This document shows, piece by piece, positions 35,436-43,608 of a DNA stretch of 43,926 bases (position 1 is its first letter; every line of letters starts with the position of its first letter). This DNA is from Muribaculaceae bacterium. Lineage in GTDB: Bacteria; Bacteroidota; Bacteroidia; Bacteroidales; Muribaculaceae. The stretch covers positions 1-43,926 of the forward strand of contig JAIDYR010000024.1 of NCBI GenBank assembly GCA_029057985.1, written 5' to 3'. The notes below the pieces were generated by a model, which saw only the letters and a program-made list of their open reading frames with translations, was not told the origin of the DNA and ran no database searches. A program made the translations under genes and the position numbers.

Positions 35436-35482
35436 TAAGTAAGTTCCAAAAATTAAACGATATTTGTGATTAAAATTACTTA
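35436..35482 (-). promoter_or_regulatory. Shared 47-bp upstream element, copy 1 (PAS gene)
   Basis: On the plus strand it runs from TAAGTAAGTTCC through AAATTAAACG and ATTTGTGATT to AAAATTACTTA, with TAAGTAA/TTACTTA at its two ends as an inverted pair. It matches copy 2 at about 43 of 47 positions. A further GCTTACTTT lies at 35492-35500. Confidence 0.65.
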
Positions 35483-35519
35483 TCTAAATTTGCTTACTTT
35501 AAATTTTCAATAATTGTTC

Positions 35520-36737
35520 TCACTTGCATGGTTCCGATTTCGGAATTGTATCAATCTTTTTGTCGAGTCTGCGTCGGTTGAAGAAGGAGGCGGTAGCAAG
35601 AATAAACAGCAATGCTCCTGCACCTTGCAAGAACGCCACAAGATGAAAAGCGGCTCCGAATCCCATCCCTTCGGCAATGACGCCTCCCAGGAGAATGCCG
35701 ATGCCCATCCCGAGATCCCATGATATGAGAATTGAAGAGTTGGCAGTGCCACGCTGATCATGCCGCGCTACATTGATAAACATATTGAGAAATGCGGGAT
35801 ACATCTGTCCGTTTCCTAAACCGATGAGCAGGGCAGCCAGATAGTAGGCCCATGGCTGAGCAATAAAAGCAAAAAGCGAATAGCCTACAAGAGATATGCA
35901 TACTCCTAACGTAGCATTATGAGTCATCTTTCCGGCCCTCAGACTCTTAGCCCCAAAAAGGCGTGATATGACAAGTCCGGAAGAAAGCAGCATGAAGAAG
36001 ATGCCTGTGCCGTCAGTGATATTCAATTGTTCCTTGCCGTAAATAGCCACATAATTACTCATCACTCCCCAGCACATCCCGAAGAAGCTGATGTTAAGAG
36101 CCAGAAGCCAGGCCCTACCGAGAAAGAAATGATCGAGGCTAAGTTTGGGTTTCCCGGTTTTTATCTCCTTGCGGGGAAGCCTTACACTCGTCGAACATAG
36201 AAATCCGGCCAATGCTATTATCAGCGACAGCCAGAAAAGGAGTGAGAAATTCGAAGTGGCATGATAGATATATATTCCGGCACTCGGGGCGACTGCCATC
36301 GCGATATTATTGCTGAGTCCATAAAAGCCTATCCCCTCATTGCGCCGCTCTGAGGGCAAGACGTCGATAGCCGCAGTGCTGTTGGCAACCGTAGCGGCTC
36401 CGAACGGTATGCCATGAAGCGTCCTGACGATTGCGAACATCAACAGGGTGCCGGCCCCGATATAACCCGTGAAACAGATGAAAAAAAGGAGAAAGCAGAG
36501 TGTCAGCACCCGCTTTCTGTCAAAAGAATCCACCACAAAACCGCTGAACGGCCTGACCAGAAGGGTCGCGATCACATACCCTGACAATACGAAGCCTATC
36601 ATATCCTTATCAGCATCAAACTGCTCATCGAGATATAACGGAAGTAGCGGAGTAAGGAGATAGAATGCAAAAAAGAGAAGAAAATTGCACGTCATCACCT
36701 TGATATACTCCTTATTCCAGAGCTTTGCACCTTTCAT
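35520..36737 (-). CDS. MFS transporter, efflux-like
   Basis: 405 residues from the ATG at 36737 (MKGAKLWNKEYIK); an in-frame TTG at 36752 is less likely. Twelve membrane helices. The first half has the loop motif GFVVDSFDRKRVLTL (about 70-84), a variant of the MFS motif A seen in drug and sugar efflux members. The type resembles small-molecule efflux permeases; the substrate is unknown. Its upstream region holds copy 2 of the shared element, and a further -7 box lies about 220 bases upstream, so its leader may be long. Confidence 0.88.
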   Translation of the reverse strand: MKGAKLWNKEYIKVMTCNFLLFFAFYLLTPLLPLYLDEQFDADKDMIGFVLSGYVIATLLVRPFSGFVVDSFDRKRVLTLCFLLFFICFTGYIGAGTLLMFAIVRTLHGIPFGAATVANSTAAIDVLPSERRNEGIGFYGLSNNIAMAVAPSAGIYIYHATSNFSLLFWLSLIIALAGFLCSTSVRLPRKEIKTGKPKLSLDHFFLGRAWLLALNISFFGMCWGVMSNYVAIYGKEQLNITDGTGIFFMLLSSGLVISRLFGAKSLRAGKMTHNATLGVCISLVGYSLFAFIAQPWAYYLAALLIGLGNGQMYPAFLNMFINVARHDQRGTANSSILISWDLGMGIGILLGGVIAEGMGFGAAFHLVAFLQGAGALLFILATASFFNRRRLDKKIDTIPKSEPCK

Positions 36738-36755
36738 ATCGTAACTTTGCAATCC

Positions 36756-36801
36756 TAAGTAAGTTCTAAAAATTAAGCGCTATTTGTGATTAAAATTACT
36801 T
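36756..36801 (-). promoter_or_regulatory. Shared upstream element, copy 2 (MFS gene)
   Basis: Nearly identical to copy 1 (TAAGTAAGTTCT ... AAATTAAGCG ... ATTTGTGATT ... AAAATTACTT). An inverted partner, CATTAATTTTTCTCACTTACTTA in two parts, lies at 36917-36939. Confidence 0.65.
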
Positions 36802-36958
36802 GAACAATAAAACTCGTTCTTTTTGGCTGCTGTGAGCTTGTCAGTCAATCGCATACGGAGTATGCTCCTTCCTTCCGCACTCAAATCAGCTCAAAAATAA
36901 CTTCCTTTTATATGTTCATTAATTTTTCTCACTTACTTAAAGTTATAACTTTATCATT

Positions 36959-36967
36959 GCAAAGTTA
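36959..36967 (-). promoter_or_regulatory. -7 box upstream of the MFS gene
   Basis: The minus strand reads TAACTTTGC. No TTTG is found at -33. If used, the transcript would have a leader of about 215 bases that runs through both inverted half-sites of the shared element. Confidence 0.4.
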
Positions 36968-37030
36968 CTATTTTCTCCCCGAAAATCCCCATTCCTTAAC
37001 ATAAAAATCTCCCGCGATTATATAAAATAT

Positions 37031-37073
37031 TCCCCTTGTCTTGTCGGATTATATTATCTCGAAGACAAGGGGA
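37031..37073 (-). terminator. Terminator after the isochorismatase-like gene
   Basis: A perfect 12-bp stem TCCCCTTGTCTT/AAGACAAGGGGA (37031-37042, 37062-37073), followed on the minus strand by ATATTTTATATAA. It begins 8 bases past the stop at 37081. Confidence 0.75.
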
Positions 37074-37080
37074 GTCTCAT

Positions 37081-37674
37081 TCATATTGCCATAATTTCTG
37101 TCGACGGCCGACATGGGATGCCCATGTTACGAATATCAAAAATATTGGCTTCAGCTACGGCGGGAGTAGCCGCTGAGCAGCAATCGGTGATTACCGTAGT
37201 GTTGTAGTCAAGTCCCATCGCATCTACGGCGGTAGCCCGGATGCAGTTAGGATATTGAGTCCCGGTCACATAGACGTTCTTAACTCCCAATCCACGCAAC
37301 ACGATATCCAGGTCCGTAGCAAAAAATGCGCTGAAGCGCTGTTTCGTGATCTTGATATCTCCCTCTTTAGGGGCGATAGCATCGGGGATAGCGGCTCCGA
37401 AGCTGCCCTCTATTCCGAAAGGTTTGCCTTCTTCGAAGAAATGACGACGGAAAGACTCCGCGTCAATACCCGACGGCCTGTGAATGCGATAAATATAGAT
37501 TACCGCCCAATCATTAGCCCGGCCATAGTCAAGAAACTTTGCTATTGAAGGCAACGTAGCAGCCGCTCCTGCTACGTGCATCGGCGACGATGGTAATACC
37601 CAATCATTCTGCATATCCACTACCAGGATTGCATTCTCGGCATGAGTCAACATGCCATCTATCTTTTTATTCAT
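37081..37674 (-). CDS. Isochorismatase-family cysteine hydrolase
   Basis: 197 residues. The catalytic triad of this family is visible: D20 in LVVDMQND, K111 in ITKQRFSAF and C144 in YPNCIRAT. The fold hydrolyses amides, for example nicotinamide, or isochorismate; the substrate cannot be told. It lacks the aromatic metal-site pattern I would want before calling it nicotinamidase. A diverged copy of the shared element lies before it, and a terminator follows directly, so it is a single-gene unit in a possible regulon with the PAS and MFS genes. Confidence 0.9.
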   Translation of the reverse strand: MNKKIDGMLTHAENAILVVDMQNDWVLPSSPMHVAGAAATLPSIAKFLDYGRANDWAVIYIYRIHRPSGIDAESFRRHFFEEGKPFGIEGSFGAAIPDAIAPKEGDIKITKQRFSAFFATDLDIVLRGLGVKNVYVTGTQYPNCIRATAVDAMGLDYNTTVITDCCSAATPAVAEANIFDIRNMGIPCRPSTEIMAI

Positions 37675-37712
37675 TATTTCGTTTTTAAGTAAATTCTATG
37701 CATGTTATTTAA

Positions 37713-37782
37713 TACGTAACTGCCGGAAATTAAACGACATTTGTGAAAATATCTGGAATATGTCATTTAATTTCTTACTTAT
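37713..37782 (-). promoter_or_regulatory. Diverged shared element, copy 3 (isochorismatase-like gene)
   Basis: TACGTAACTGCCGGAAATTA then AACGACATTTGTGAAAAT (37713-37750) follows copies 1 and 2 in order. An inverted mate, ATGTCATTTAATTTC then TTACTTA (37760-37782), makes a dyad GAAATTAAACGACAT/ATGTCATTTAATTTC. Confidence 0.5.
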
Positions 37783-37843
37783 ATGTACTTGTAGTTATAT
37801 AACGATATCGGACATTGATAAGTTCCAATCAAAGTGGCAATAT

Positions 37844-39460
37844 TCAGAACGGAGGATTACTCTCAAAACTATAGACCATGCCGTCAAGAGGAAATGTAAA
37901 CTCGATATGTCGGGCATGAAGGTGAAGGCGTTGTGAATTAGAGCCGGCTCTGAAGCCATATAACCTATCCCCGACAATAGGAATTCCGAGACCTTGTTGC
38001 GATGCCGAATGGACTCTGAGTTGATGAGTGCGCCCGGTTAGGGGATGGAAAATTACCCGGCTCCGTCCTTTCTCTATTCCGACAAATTCATACTCAGTCA
38101 ATGCCTCTTTCCCTGACTCGAAATCTACTCGCTGACGCGGCCGGTCGAGCCAATCGGGGATCAGAGGCAAAGATATCTGACCACGCTCAGGCAAACGCAA
38201 CGACTTGTAATCCCCGTCTAATTCCGCAATATATGTCTTAATCACTTTTCGCGTTGCGAAGAGTGATTGCATCGTTTTATAGGGGTGAGGACCAAATGTG
38301 GCGATTATCAATCCTGATGTGTCTTGGTCAAGTCTATGGGCCATCTTCACATCCTTTCCGGAATCATATCTCTGTTCGAGCCATTGCTGAAGAGAAGGAG
38401 CCACTCCCCTACCGGGCACTGAGAGCATCCCTGCGGGTTTATTGACAACGCAAAACCATTCATTCTCATAAATTATTTCAGGATCCCTAAACTCTATTTC
38501 TCTTTCTCCTTCGAGCGGAGGAAAAACTTTCAGACCCTGCAACATCCATCCGAGTACAGGACCGCACTTCCCCCGACAGGCCGGATAATGCTCTCCCTGG
38601 CGGCGCAATTCGCCATCTTTCGGTCTGCCATACCAATATTCGGCTATCGCTATCGGATGCAATCCCTTGAGATATGCTTCCTGCAATAATTTCGGCGCGC
38701 AACATTCTCCGGCGCCTGAAGGAGGAATCTTCATCGGATATCCGGAAAATATTTCACTAAGACTCCTGCTCTCTCCCCGCGCATTGAGCAATTTGAAATT
38801 ATCAAACAGCCATTTCTGTAAATCTTCGGAACCCGAACGCCTCTTCTTTTTCATACGCAGCAAACGGACTTCGGCTTCCTTAAGCCTTTCTTCATAAGGC
38901 TTCAATTCTTCTCTCATTCGCTTCTTGAGTCTATGAAGTTCTGCTTTCTCAAATTGACTCTGACGTATCATGTCGGCCAGTTCCATCTCGCCTATGGTGC
39001 CGCTAAGGCGCCTGGAATCTCTCTCTAATTTCGATAAGCGACATTTCTCCTTATATGCGGCAACTTCAGCCTCCAGTCTTATCTTTTCGCTCTCATAGCC
39101 GTTCCGCTTTTCTCTTAACTCCCCCTCTTCAAATAAAGCTATCTCTTTATTTTGCCTTACGATATCGGCTTCTTTAGTCTTGAAATAACCATCCGGCTGA
39201 AGATAGTCGAATACCGGCCCTACAAATCCCGGAAAGTGAAAACCTCCGGCCCCCAATTGTCCGGAGAAAGCATATAAAGTATGCTCTTCCCCTTCTGAAT
39301 CAGAGGCAATAAGCACTCCGAGCATCTTCCCCTTTTCCAATTCTTTACGGAATTCTTCTTCAGTGACGCTACGCTCCTTTATTTCGGATATTTTACGTAT
39401 AAGGCATTGAAATGCCTGATCGCATTTTTCATCGGGGATATAGTCAAACGGATTATTCAT
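37844..39460 (-). CDS. RluA-family pseudouridine synthase with long N-terminal region
   Basis: 538 residues from the ATG at 39460; a GTG one codon earlier is also open. The C-terminal half (about 335-538) is the catalytic domain with HRLDQDTSG (catalytic Asp), then GRTHQLRVHSA and GDRLYG. It isomerises a uridine in rRNA or tRNA. The N-terminal half has a conserved head (residues 1-100, with FSGQLGAGGFHFPGFVGPVF), then a charged coiled coil (about 105-215) and a Cys-containing linker (ACRGKCGPVLGWMLQGL). Bacteroidota have such long RluA proteins, so the length is normal. The remnant of the ancestral MsrAB frame ends 3 bases before its ATG, suggesting an old operon. Confidence 0.9.
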   Translation of the reverse strand: MNNPFDYIPDEKCDQAFQCLIRKISEIKERSVTEEEFRKELEKGKMLGVLIASDSEGEEHTLYAFSGQLGAGGFHFPGFVGPVFDYLQPDGYFKTKEADIVRQNKEIALFEEGELREKRNGYESEKIRLEAEVAAYKEKCRLSKLERDSRRLSGTIGEMELADMIRQSQFEKAELHRLKKRMREELKPYEERLKEAEVRLLRMKKKRRSGSEDLQKWLFDNFKLLNARGESRSLSEIFSGYPMKIPPSGAGECCAPKLLQEAYLKGLHPIAIAEYWYGRPKDGELRRQGEHYPACRGKCGPVLGWMLQGLKVFPPLEGEREIEFRDPEIIYENEWFCVVNKPAGMLSVPGRGVAPSLQQWLEQRYDSGKDVKMAHRLDQDTSGLIIATFGPHPYKTMQSLFATRKVIKTYIAELDGDYKSLRLPERGQISLPLIPDWLDRPRQRVDFESGKEALTEYEFVGIEKGRSRVIFHPLTGRTHQLRVHSASQQGLGIPIVGDRLYGFRAGSNSQRLHLHARHIEFTFPLDGMVYSFESNPPF

Positions 39461-39475
39461 CACTATTCCACTATA

Positions 39476-40036
39476 TTAATAAATTTTCCATATCCCTCTT
39501 TCTCCATTTCCTCCAAGGGAATGAAGCGCAGGGAGGCCGAATTGATGCAATATCGTTGTCCTCCTTCCGAAATCGGGCCATCCGTATTGAGTCACTTCCC
39601 ACTGCAATGGAGTAAGTCGCGCCCTAAGTTCTGCTTTATCATTTCCTTTTGCCTTTCTGTTTTTCACCTCCTTGAAGAGAGCCGGATCAATATGGCAGTA
39701 GCCATCCGGATTCTTATAAAGATATTCCTGATCAACATAATATATGCCCGTACGATATTGAGTGCCGATATCATTCCCCTGCCGATTGAGTGTAGTCGGG
39801 TTGATACTTCTGAAATATATCATCAGTAATTCAGTCAGGCTGACTGTAGCGTCATCATAGACAACTTCGACAGCTTCGGCAGCTCCGGTGCGTCCGGAGC
39901 AAACCATCTCATACGTCGGATCTGCGATCCTGCTGTTAGCATATCCCGCCACAGTCTTTTCCACTCCTTCGATCAAGGAGAAGAGATGATCCGTCCCCCA
40001 GAAACATCCTCCTGCAAAATATATAGTCTTTTTCAT
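39476..40036 (-). pseudogene. msrA: msrA, ancestral msrAB fusion with the MsrB half deleted and frameshifted
   Basis: 186 residues as read. Residues 1-133 are a complete MsrA: catalytic C11 in GGCFWG, then GYANSR, GAAEAVEVVYD, GTQYRTGIYY and the NPDGYCHID tail. MsrA reduces methionine-S-sulfoxide. Next, [17 protein letters not shown] is the start of an MsrB domain. After about 39587 the frame becomes nonsense ([14 protein letters not shown]). In another frame 39463-39582 encodes [20 protein letters not shown] and on to KEGYGKFIN, the MsrB end including its catalytic RYC. About 75-85 MsrB codons are missing between. MsrA itself is probably still functional. Confidence 0.85.
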
Positions 40037-40126
40037 ATTGCCTTATTTATAATAGTTCATATTGCCCAGGTTACTACCCCCGCATAACGGTAAATACCAT
40101 ATATGCTACATAAAGAATAACCATTA

Positions 40127-40894
40127 CTATACCATGAAAGCGATGCGGTCGGGAAATTTAGGTTCGGAAGGAAGGAAATCATCTGTCTGAAATGTGCGCA
40201 GTTGATTGATATCTGACATTCCGGATTCCAAAATACACCGCAGAAGTTGACCTCGTAGAGCCTTGAGCTTGCCGGCGTGAGGAGAGCGCACGGATTCCCC
40301 GTTTTGCTCTGTAAAATCTACTTTCCTGACTTTGGCAAATCTCTTTACCAATTTCCAGTCTATACATTTCGCCGCGTCTGCAGGAAGCAGATCGAGGACT
40401 TCAGTCTCACCTCGCGTTTGCAATGTTTTCACCAACGACACCGTGACTTGTCTGCGCCAAAAAGTTGAAACCACTTTATCATCAGGAGCAAGCCGCGCAC
40501 TGAATTCCATACGGTAAGGCTTGATTATGTCGCGCGGTCGAAGCCAACCGTAGACAGAGGAAATAATTCTGACATTTGAATCGGCATTCTCTTTTGCCCT
40601 TTCTGATAGTCCCGTATAATCAAGATGCTTGAATACGATTCCGCTAAAGGCATCAATTGCCTGCCTGCCAATTGCCTTATTCGGAAATTCATAGGCCATC
40701 TCCTTTATATTGACAGCCATGCGTTCGCTCACTTTCATAGCTGAAGCGATCTCGCTTACCGGGAGATCCATGAGATGCTGCATAATACGATCGGCTTCAC
40801 CATCATACTCGGGCCTTCTGTCAGTGAATAATTCCATAGAAATTTCTCTCTGATCTTTCTCCATCGTCTTTGCCTCAGCAATCAGTATAATCAT
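40127..40894 (-). CDS. yaaA: Peroxide stress protein YaaA (DUF328 family)
   Basis: 255 residues, the family's usual size. The start MIILIAEAKTMEKDQ corresponds to the ISPAKTLD segment of E. coli YaaA. DAFSGIVFKHLDYTGLSE, ISSVYGWLRPRDIIKPYRMEF and VRKVDFTEQNGE follow in family order. YaaA limits free iron during hydrogen peroxide stress in E. coli. It neighbours msrA, another oxidative-damage gene, with 90 bases between, so a shared stress setting is plausible. Confidence 0.93.
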   Translation of the reverse strand: MIILIAEAKTMEKDQREISMELFTDRRPEYDGEADRIMQHLMDLPVSEIASAMKVSERMAVNIKEMAYEFPNKAIGRQAIDAFSGIVFKHLDYTGLSERAKENADSNVRIISSVYGWLRPRDIIKPYRMEFSARLAPDDKVVSTFWRRQVTVSLVKTLQTRGETEVLDLLPADAAKCIDWKLVKRFAKVRKVDFTEQNGESVRSPHAGKLKALRGQLLRCILESGMSDINQLRTFQTDDFLPSEPKFPDRIAFMV

Positions 40895-40956
40895 AACTTT
40901 TTAAAATCGTAAGCTCATTCAATGAATATTCTTATCCCTACTTCAGGAATTATCAA

Positions 40957-41808
40957 TTAATTTGGATTGGGCATTGAGGTGAGATTAACATTATTCTTAA
41001 ATTTCTTATCAACTTCTTCAATATGCGAAGCCAACCTATCAAGCAGACCGATATATTGATCTGAATCATATCCGTAATATTGCATGATATCGACAATAAG
41101 AAATGTGGTGGATTCTGTCAACCATTCGGTCCCGACCCTGCGCATCAGTCCGAAAAGCATCTTATTAGATGACATGATATCATTACCCGCCTGAATAAGC
41201 ATACTGAAATTCATATCCGCATCCTCATATTTCATACCGTCGTCAAGATTACCGGATTTTGCCTTGTAAAAAAGTTGAAGTGAGCACAGGATTTCAGAAC
41301 CATGATTATGTCCACGCATTTCATAGCATTTACAAACATCATACATCACCAATGTAAAAAGACGGGTATTGAAAGGTCCGAACTTAAATTTGTCGATTAC
41401 AGTGATACCGGGTATTTGATACAGACTTTTAAGAAATTCTTTGTTTTTCTGAGCTTGCAACATAAAAGCTACAAACTCATCACATATCCCGGCACAATCA
41501 TAAAACCCGCTAAGCGCTTTAGACTTGTTATACTCAATCTGCTCATAATCGGGTGTAGCCGGAGGCATATCCACATATTCCACATCAGAAATGATATCCG
41601 GCTTGCCGGCCTTTATAATCGCAAAAAACACGTTAACTATAAATAGACTGGCAAACACAGAAAAGAATACGAGCCATCCGGTCATATTATAATTTAACCC
41701 ATAGACAAATACTAAAAGGATTATTGCGGCTATCACTATAAAAGAGATGCACCCTGCATGGAATTCCGAATCAGTAAAGGGTTCTTTTGCCATAGCTTTC
41801 AACTTCAT
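40957..41808 (-). CDS. Predicted membrane protein, function unknown
   Basis: 283 residues. Two membrane helices near the N-terminus (about 20-37 and 44-64) are joined by a short loop, and the remaining 215 residues are soluble and mostly helical (ALSGFYDCAGICDEFVAFMLQAQKNKEFL in part; TFLIVDIMQYYGYDSDQYIGLLDRLASHIEEV in part). The soluble part contains several Cys and Met and no motif I know. I recognise no family. It stands alone, 62 bases before yaaA on the same strand. Confidence 0.75.
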   Translation of the reverse strand: MKLKAMAKEPFTDSEFHAGCISFIVIAAIILLVFVYGLNYNMTGWLVFFSVFASLFIVNVFFAIIKAGKPDIISDVEYVDMPPATPDYEQIEYNKSKALSGFYDCAGICDEFVAFMLQAQKNKEFLKSLYQIPGITVIDKFKFGPFNTRLFTLVMYDVCKCYEMRGHNHGSEILCSLQLFYKAKSGNLDDGMKYEDADMNFSMLIQAGNDIMSSNKMLFGLMRRVGTEWLTESTTFLIVDIMQYYGYDSDQYIGLLDRLASHIEEVDKKFKNNVNLTSMPNPN

Positions 41809-41959
41809 TTTTACGACATTAACGTTATCATCTGCAATTTATTGCGAATTGAAATGAATTTCCTCTTCCCATTACCATCATTGACCTTATGATCGACAAT
41901 TTTTAATATCAGGACTCGTTAATCAAATGAGTAAGTGAGACAAAACCGATGATACACAT

Positions 41960-42631
41960 ATGAATCTAAATATAGAAAAGACTGCCGACGGCTCGGTGAC
42001 TCTTTACCGTGAGGACCTTGACGAACATTATCATTCCGTCAAGGGAGCATTGACGGAGAGTCTTCACGTATATATCGATATGGCTTGGCGTAAATTCGCA
42101 GAGCGACAGCGCTACTCTATTCGTGTCTTTGAAGTCGGATTCGGCACAGGGCTGAATGCCGCTCTGACTGCAAAGACAGCTCTTGACGAAAAAATAAAGA
42201 CGGAATATTTCGCAGTTGAGTTGCATCCGCTCCCTTCTGAATTATCCTCAGCCTTGCTCGACAGGCAATTATTGGAATATGCCGGAGAATATCGATCGGT
42301 CAATTCAGCTCAATGGAATGTCGCAGTCGACATCAACCCTTATTTCACACTCCATAAAATATCGGCCGATTTACTCACCATGATTCTCCCGACTGAAATC
42401 AACGTCGTCTACTTCGATGCCTTCGCGCCGGAAAAGCAGCCTGAAATGTGGGAGGAGCAAATCTTTCAAAAAATTCACGATGCTATGGCTCCCGGCGCAA
42501 TACTGACCTCTTACTGCGCCAAAGGATCCATCCGCCGGCTACTGCAGAATGTAGGATTCATTACCGAACGTCTCCCGGGGCCGCCCGGAGGCAAAAGAGA
42601 AATCCTCCGCGCCACTCGCAATGTTTCCTGA
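41960..42631 (+). CDS. mnmD: tRNA (mnm5s2U34)-methyltransferase MnmD, stand-alone
   Basis: 223 residues. It uses SAM to methylate the wobble uridine, the last step of mnm5s2U34 formation in tRNA. The N-terminal SVTLYREDLDEHYHSVKGAL and SAM-binding VFEVGFGTGLNAALTA (about 56-71) are typical. VVYFDAFAPEKQPEMW (about 149-164) is the family signature, and RRLLQNVGFITERLPGPPGGKREILRA closes the domain (in part). There is no MnmC1 oxidase fused. The 151 bases before it hold nothing clear. Confidence 0.93.
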   Translation: MNLNIEKTADGSVTLYREDLDEHYHSVKGALTESLHVYIDMAWRKFAERQRYSIRVFEVGFGTGLNAALTAKTALDEKIKTEYFAVELHPLPSELSSALLDRQLLEYAGEYRSVNSAQWNVAVDINPYFTLHKISADLLTMILPTEINVVYFDAFAPEKQPEMWEEQIFQKIHDAMAPGAILTSYCAKGSIRRLLQNVGFITERLPGPPGGKREILRATRNVS

Positions 42632-42775
42632 CAAAAGATTAACTACAATCACTACCAAATCATCTCACGAAATTTTGAATTCAATTTCTATAAGATTCCC
42701 GCTATATTACTCCCAATCAATAATAAGCGGTACTTATACAAACATCGCATCCGCCCTACTTGCAGTTCTTAATGC

Positions 42776-43053
42776 TCATCCGAATATATCGGAATGTGAT
42801 CCGGTATCAATCAGAAGCAGAATGAGTTGTGTGTCATTCTGTTCCCATACAAGTAGCCAATCCGGCTGAATATGACACTCCCAATTCCCTTGATAATTAC
42901 CGGAAAGTTTATGTGCCCTATACACGGGGGTAAAATTTCTCCTCGCTCAAGTATTTTCAATACGTCACGTAGTTTTTCAATATCCAATCCTCTCTTAAAG
43001 CATTTCTTAAGAGACTTCTTAAATTTATTGGAATAGATGATGTTATATGTCAT
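42776..43053 (-). pseudogene. YafQ-type mRNase toxin gene with a frameshift
   Basis: Read from the ATG at 43053 the frame gives 80 residues and stops at 42811, but only the first 43 match the toxin family (FKKSLKKCFKRGLDIEKL, LERGEILPP). The next frame resumes the family exactly: YRAHKLSGNYQGNWECHIQP, then DWLLVWEQND and LIDTGSHSDIFG, ending at 42776. The frames meet at a run of five G on the plus strand (42926-42930), and one extra base there restores a full toxin of about 92 residues. The catalytic His and Asp residues (in RAHKL, ECHIQPD, GSHSD) all lie past the break. The start overlaps the antitoxin stop by ATGA. Confidence 0.88.
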
Positions 43054-43256
43054 ATTCCAAGAACTTGCTTAAACATATCATCGACACTGTCCGCATGGTG
43101 GACTCTTCCGGCTTTTACATCATCGAGAGCCTCATCGATTCCACATTTCTTGCGTTTGGAAGGTTTTGCAATACTCACCCCCTCAATTGCATTAAGAATC
43201 TTCTTAAGATGAGGGAGTATTGATTTGTCTTCTACATTGAGTGTTATCTGTGTCAT
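43050..43256 (-). CDS. Antitoxin of the YafQ-type pair
   Basis: 68 residues. The short N-terminal strand (TQITLNVEDKS), the helix PHLKKILNAIEGV, and the toxin-binding style tail (GIDEALDDVKAGRVHHADSVDDMFKQVL) fit small Bacteroidota antitoxins found with RelE/YafQ toxins. It is upstream of, and overlaps by 4 bases, the toxin gene. Its own promoter box is at 43275-43283. Whether it still has a role is unclear, as its toxin is broken. Confidence 0.8.
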   Translation of the reverse strand: MTQITLNVEDKSILPHLKKILNAIEGVSIAKPSKRKKCGIDEALDDVKAGRVHHADSVDDMFKQVLGI

Positions 43257-43274
43257 AATTAATCTTCTTATACT

Positions 43275-43283
43275 GCAAAGTTA
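43275..43283 (-). promoter_or_regulatory. -7 box of the toxin-antitoxin operon
   Basis: TAACTTTGC on the minus strand, 18 bases upstream of the antitoxin ATG. No good TTTG at -33. Confidence 0.5.
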
Positions 43284-43380
43284 ATAAAATTAATTTAATT
43301 TGATCGTTTATCCCCATAAAATTATCAAGTGCTATGGTTACCCTATCATATTTTGGGACAAAACTCAACAAAAAGGATAT

Positions 43381-43425
43381 AAAAAAGTATTGAGCGGCCA
43401 TATATCCTATGCTCAATACTTTTTT
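43381..43425. terminator. Bidirectional terminator hairpin
   Basis: A 15-bp perfect stem AAAAAAGTATTGAGC/GCTCAATACTTTTTT (43381-43395, 43411-43425) has A/T runs built into the arms on both strands. No gene that would need it is seen on either side in the window. Confidence 0.65.
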
Positions 43426-43502
43426 AAAGATTTATTTATGTGATTTCAATTAGAACCGGATAATGATTATAGACTCGACCGAAATCTGATTTACTCGGAT
43501 TT

Positions 43503-43557
43503 TCCTCCGGAATATTCTTCCTCTATATGAAATAGTAATATTACGGAGGATTTTTTT
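43503..43557 (+). terminator. Terminator with T7 tail
   Basis: TCCTCCGGAATATT (43503-43516) pairs with AATATTACGGAGGA (43537-43550), one mismatch, then T7. Its transcript source is unclear. Confidence 0.6.
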
Positions 43558-43608
43558 ACAAAAATTTTAGCGAAATTAAAGACTCAATCATTAGGATTTG
43601 AATTGAAA

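Noticed and set aside
36780..36854. 24-residue minus-strand frame (MRLTDKLTAAKKNEFY...) in the MFS leader
   Set aside because: It begins plausibly but ends inside the shared element and has no visible ribosome site; too short to support without conservation.
43204..43416. 70-residue minus-strand frame upstream of the antitoxin
   Set aside because: Overlaps the antitoxin and its promoter, starts within a terminator hairpin and is Phe/Ile-rich from A/T-rich DNA.
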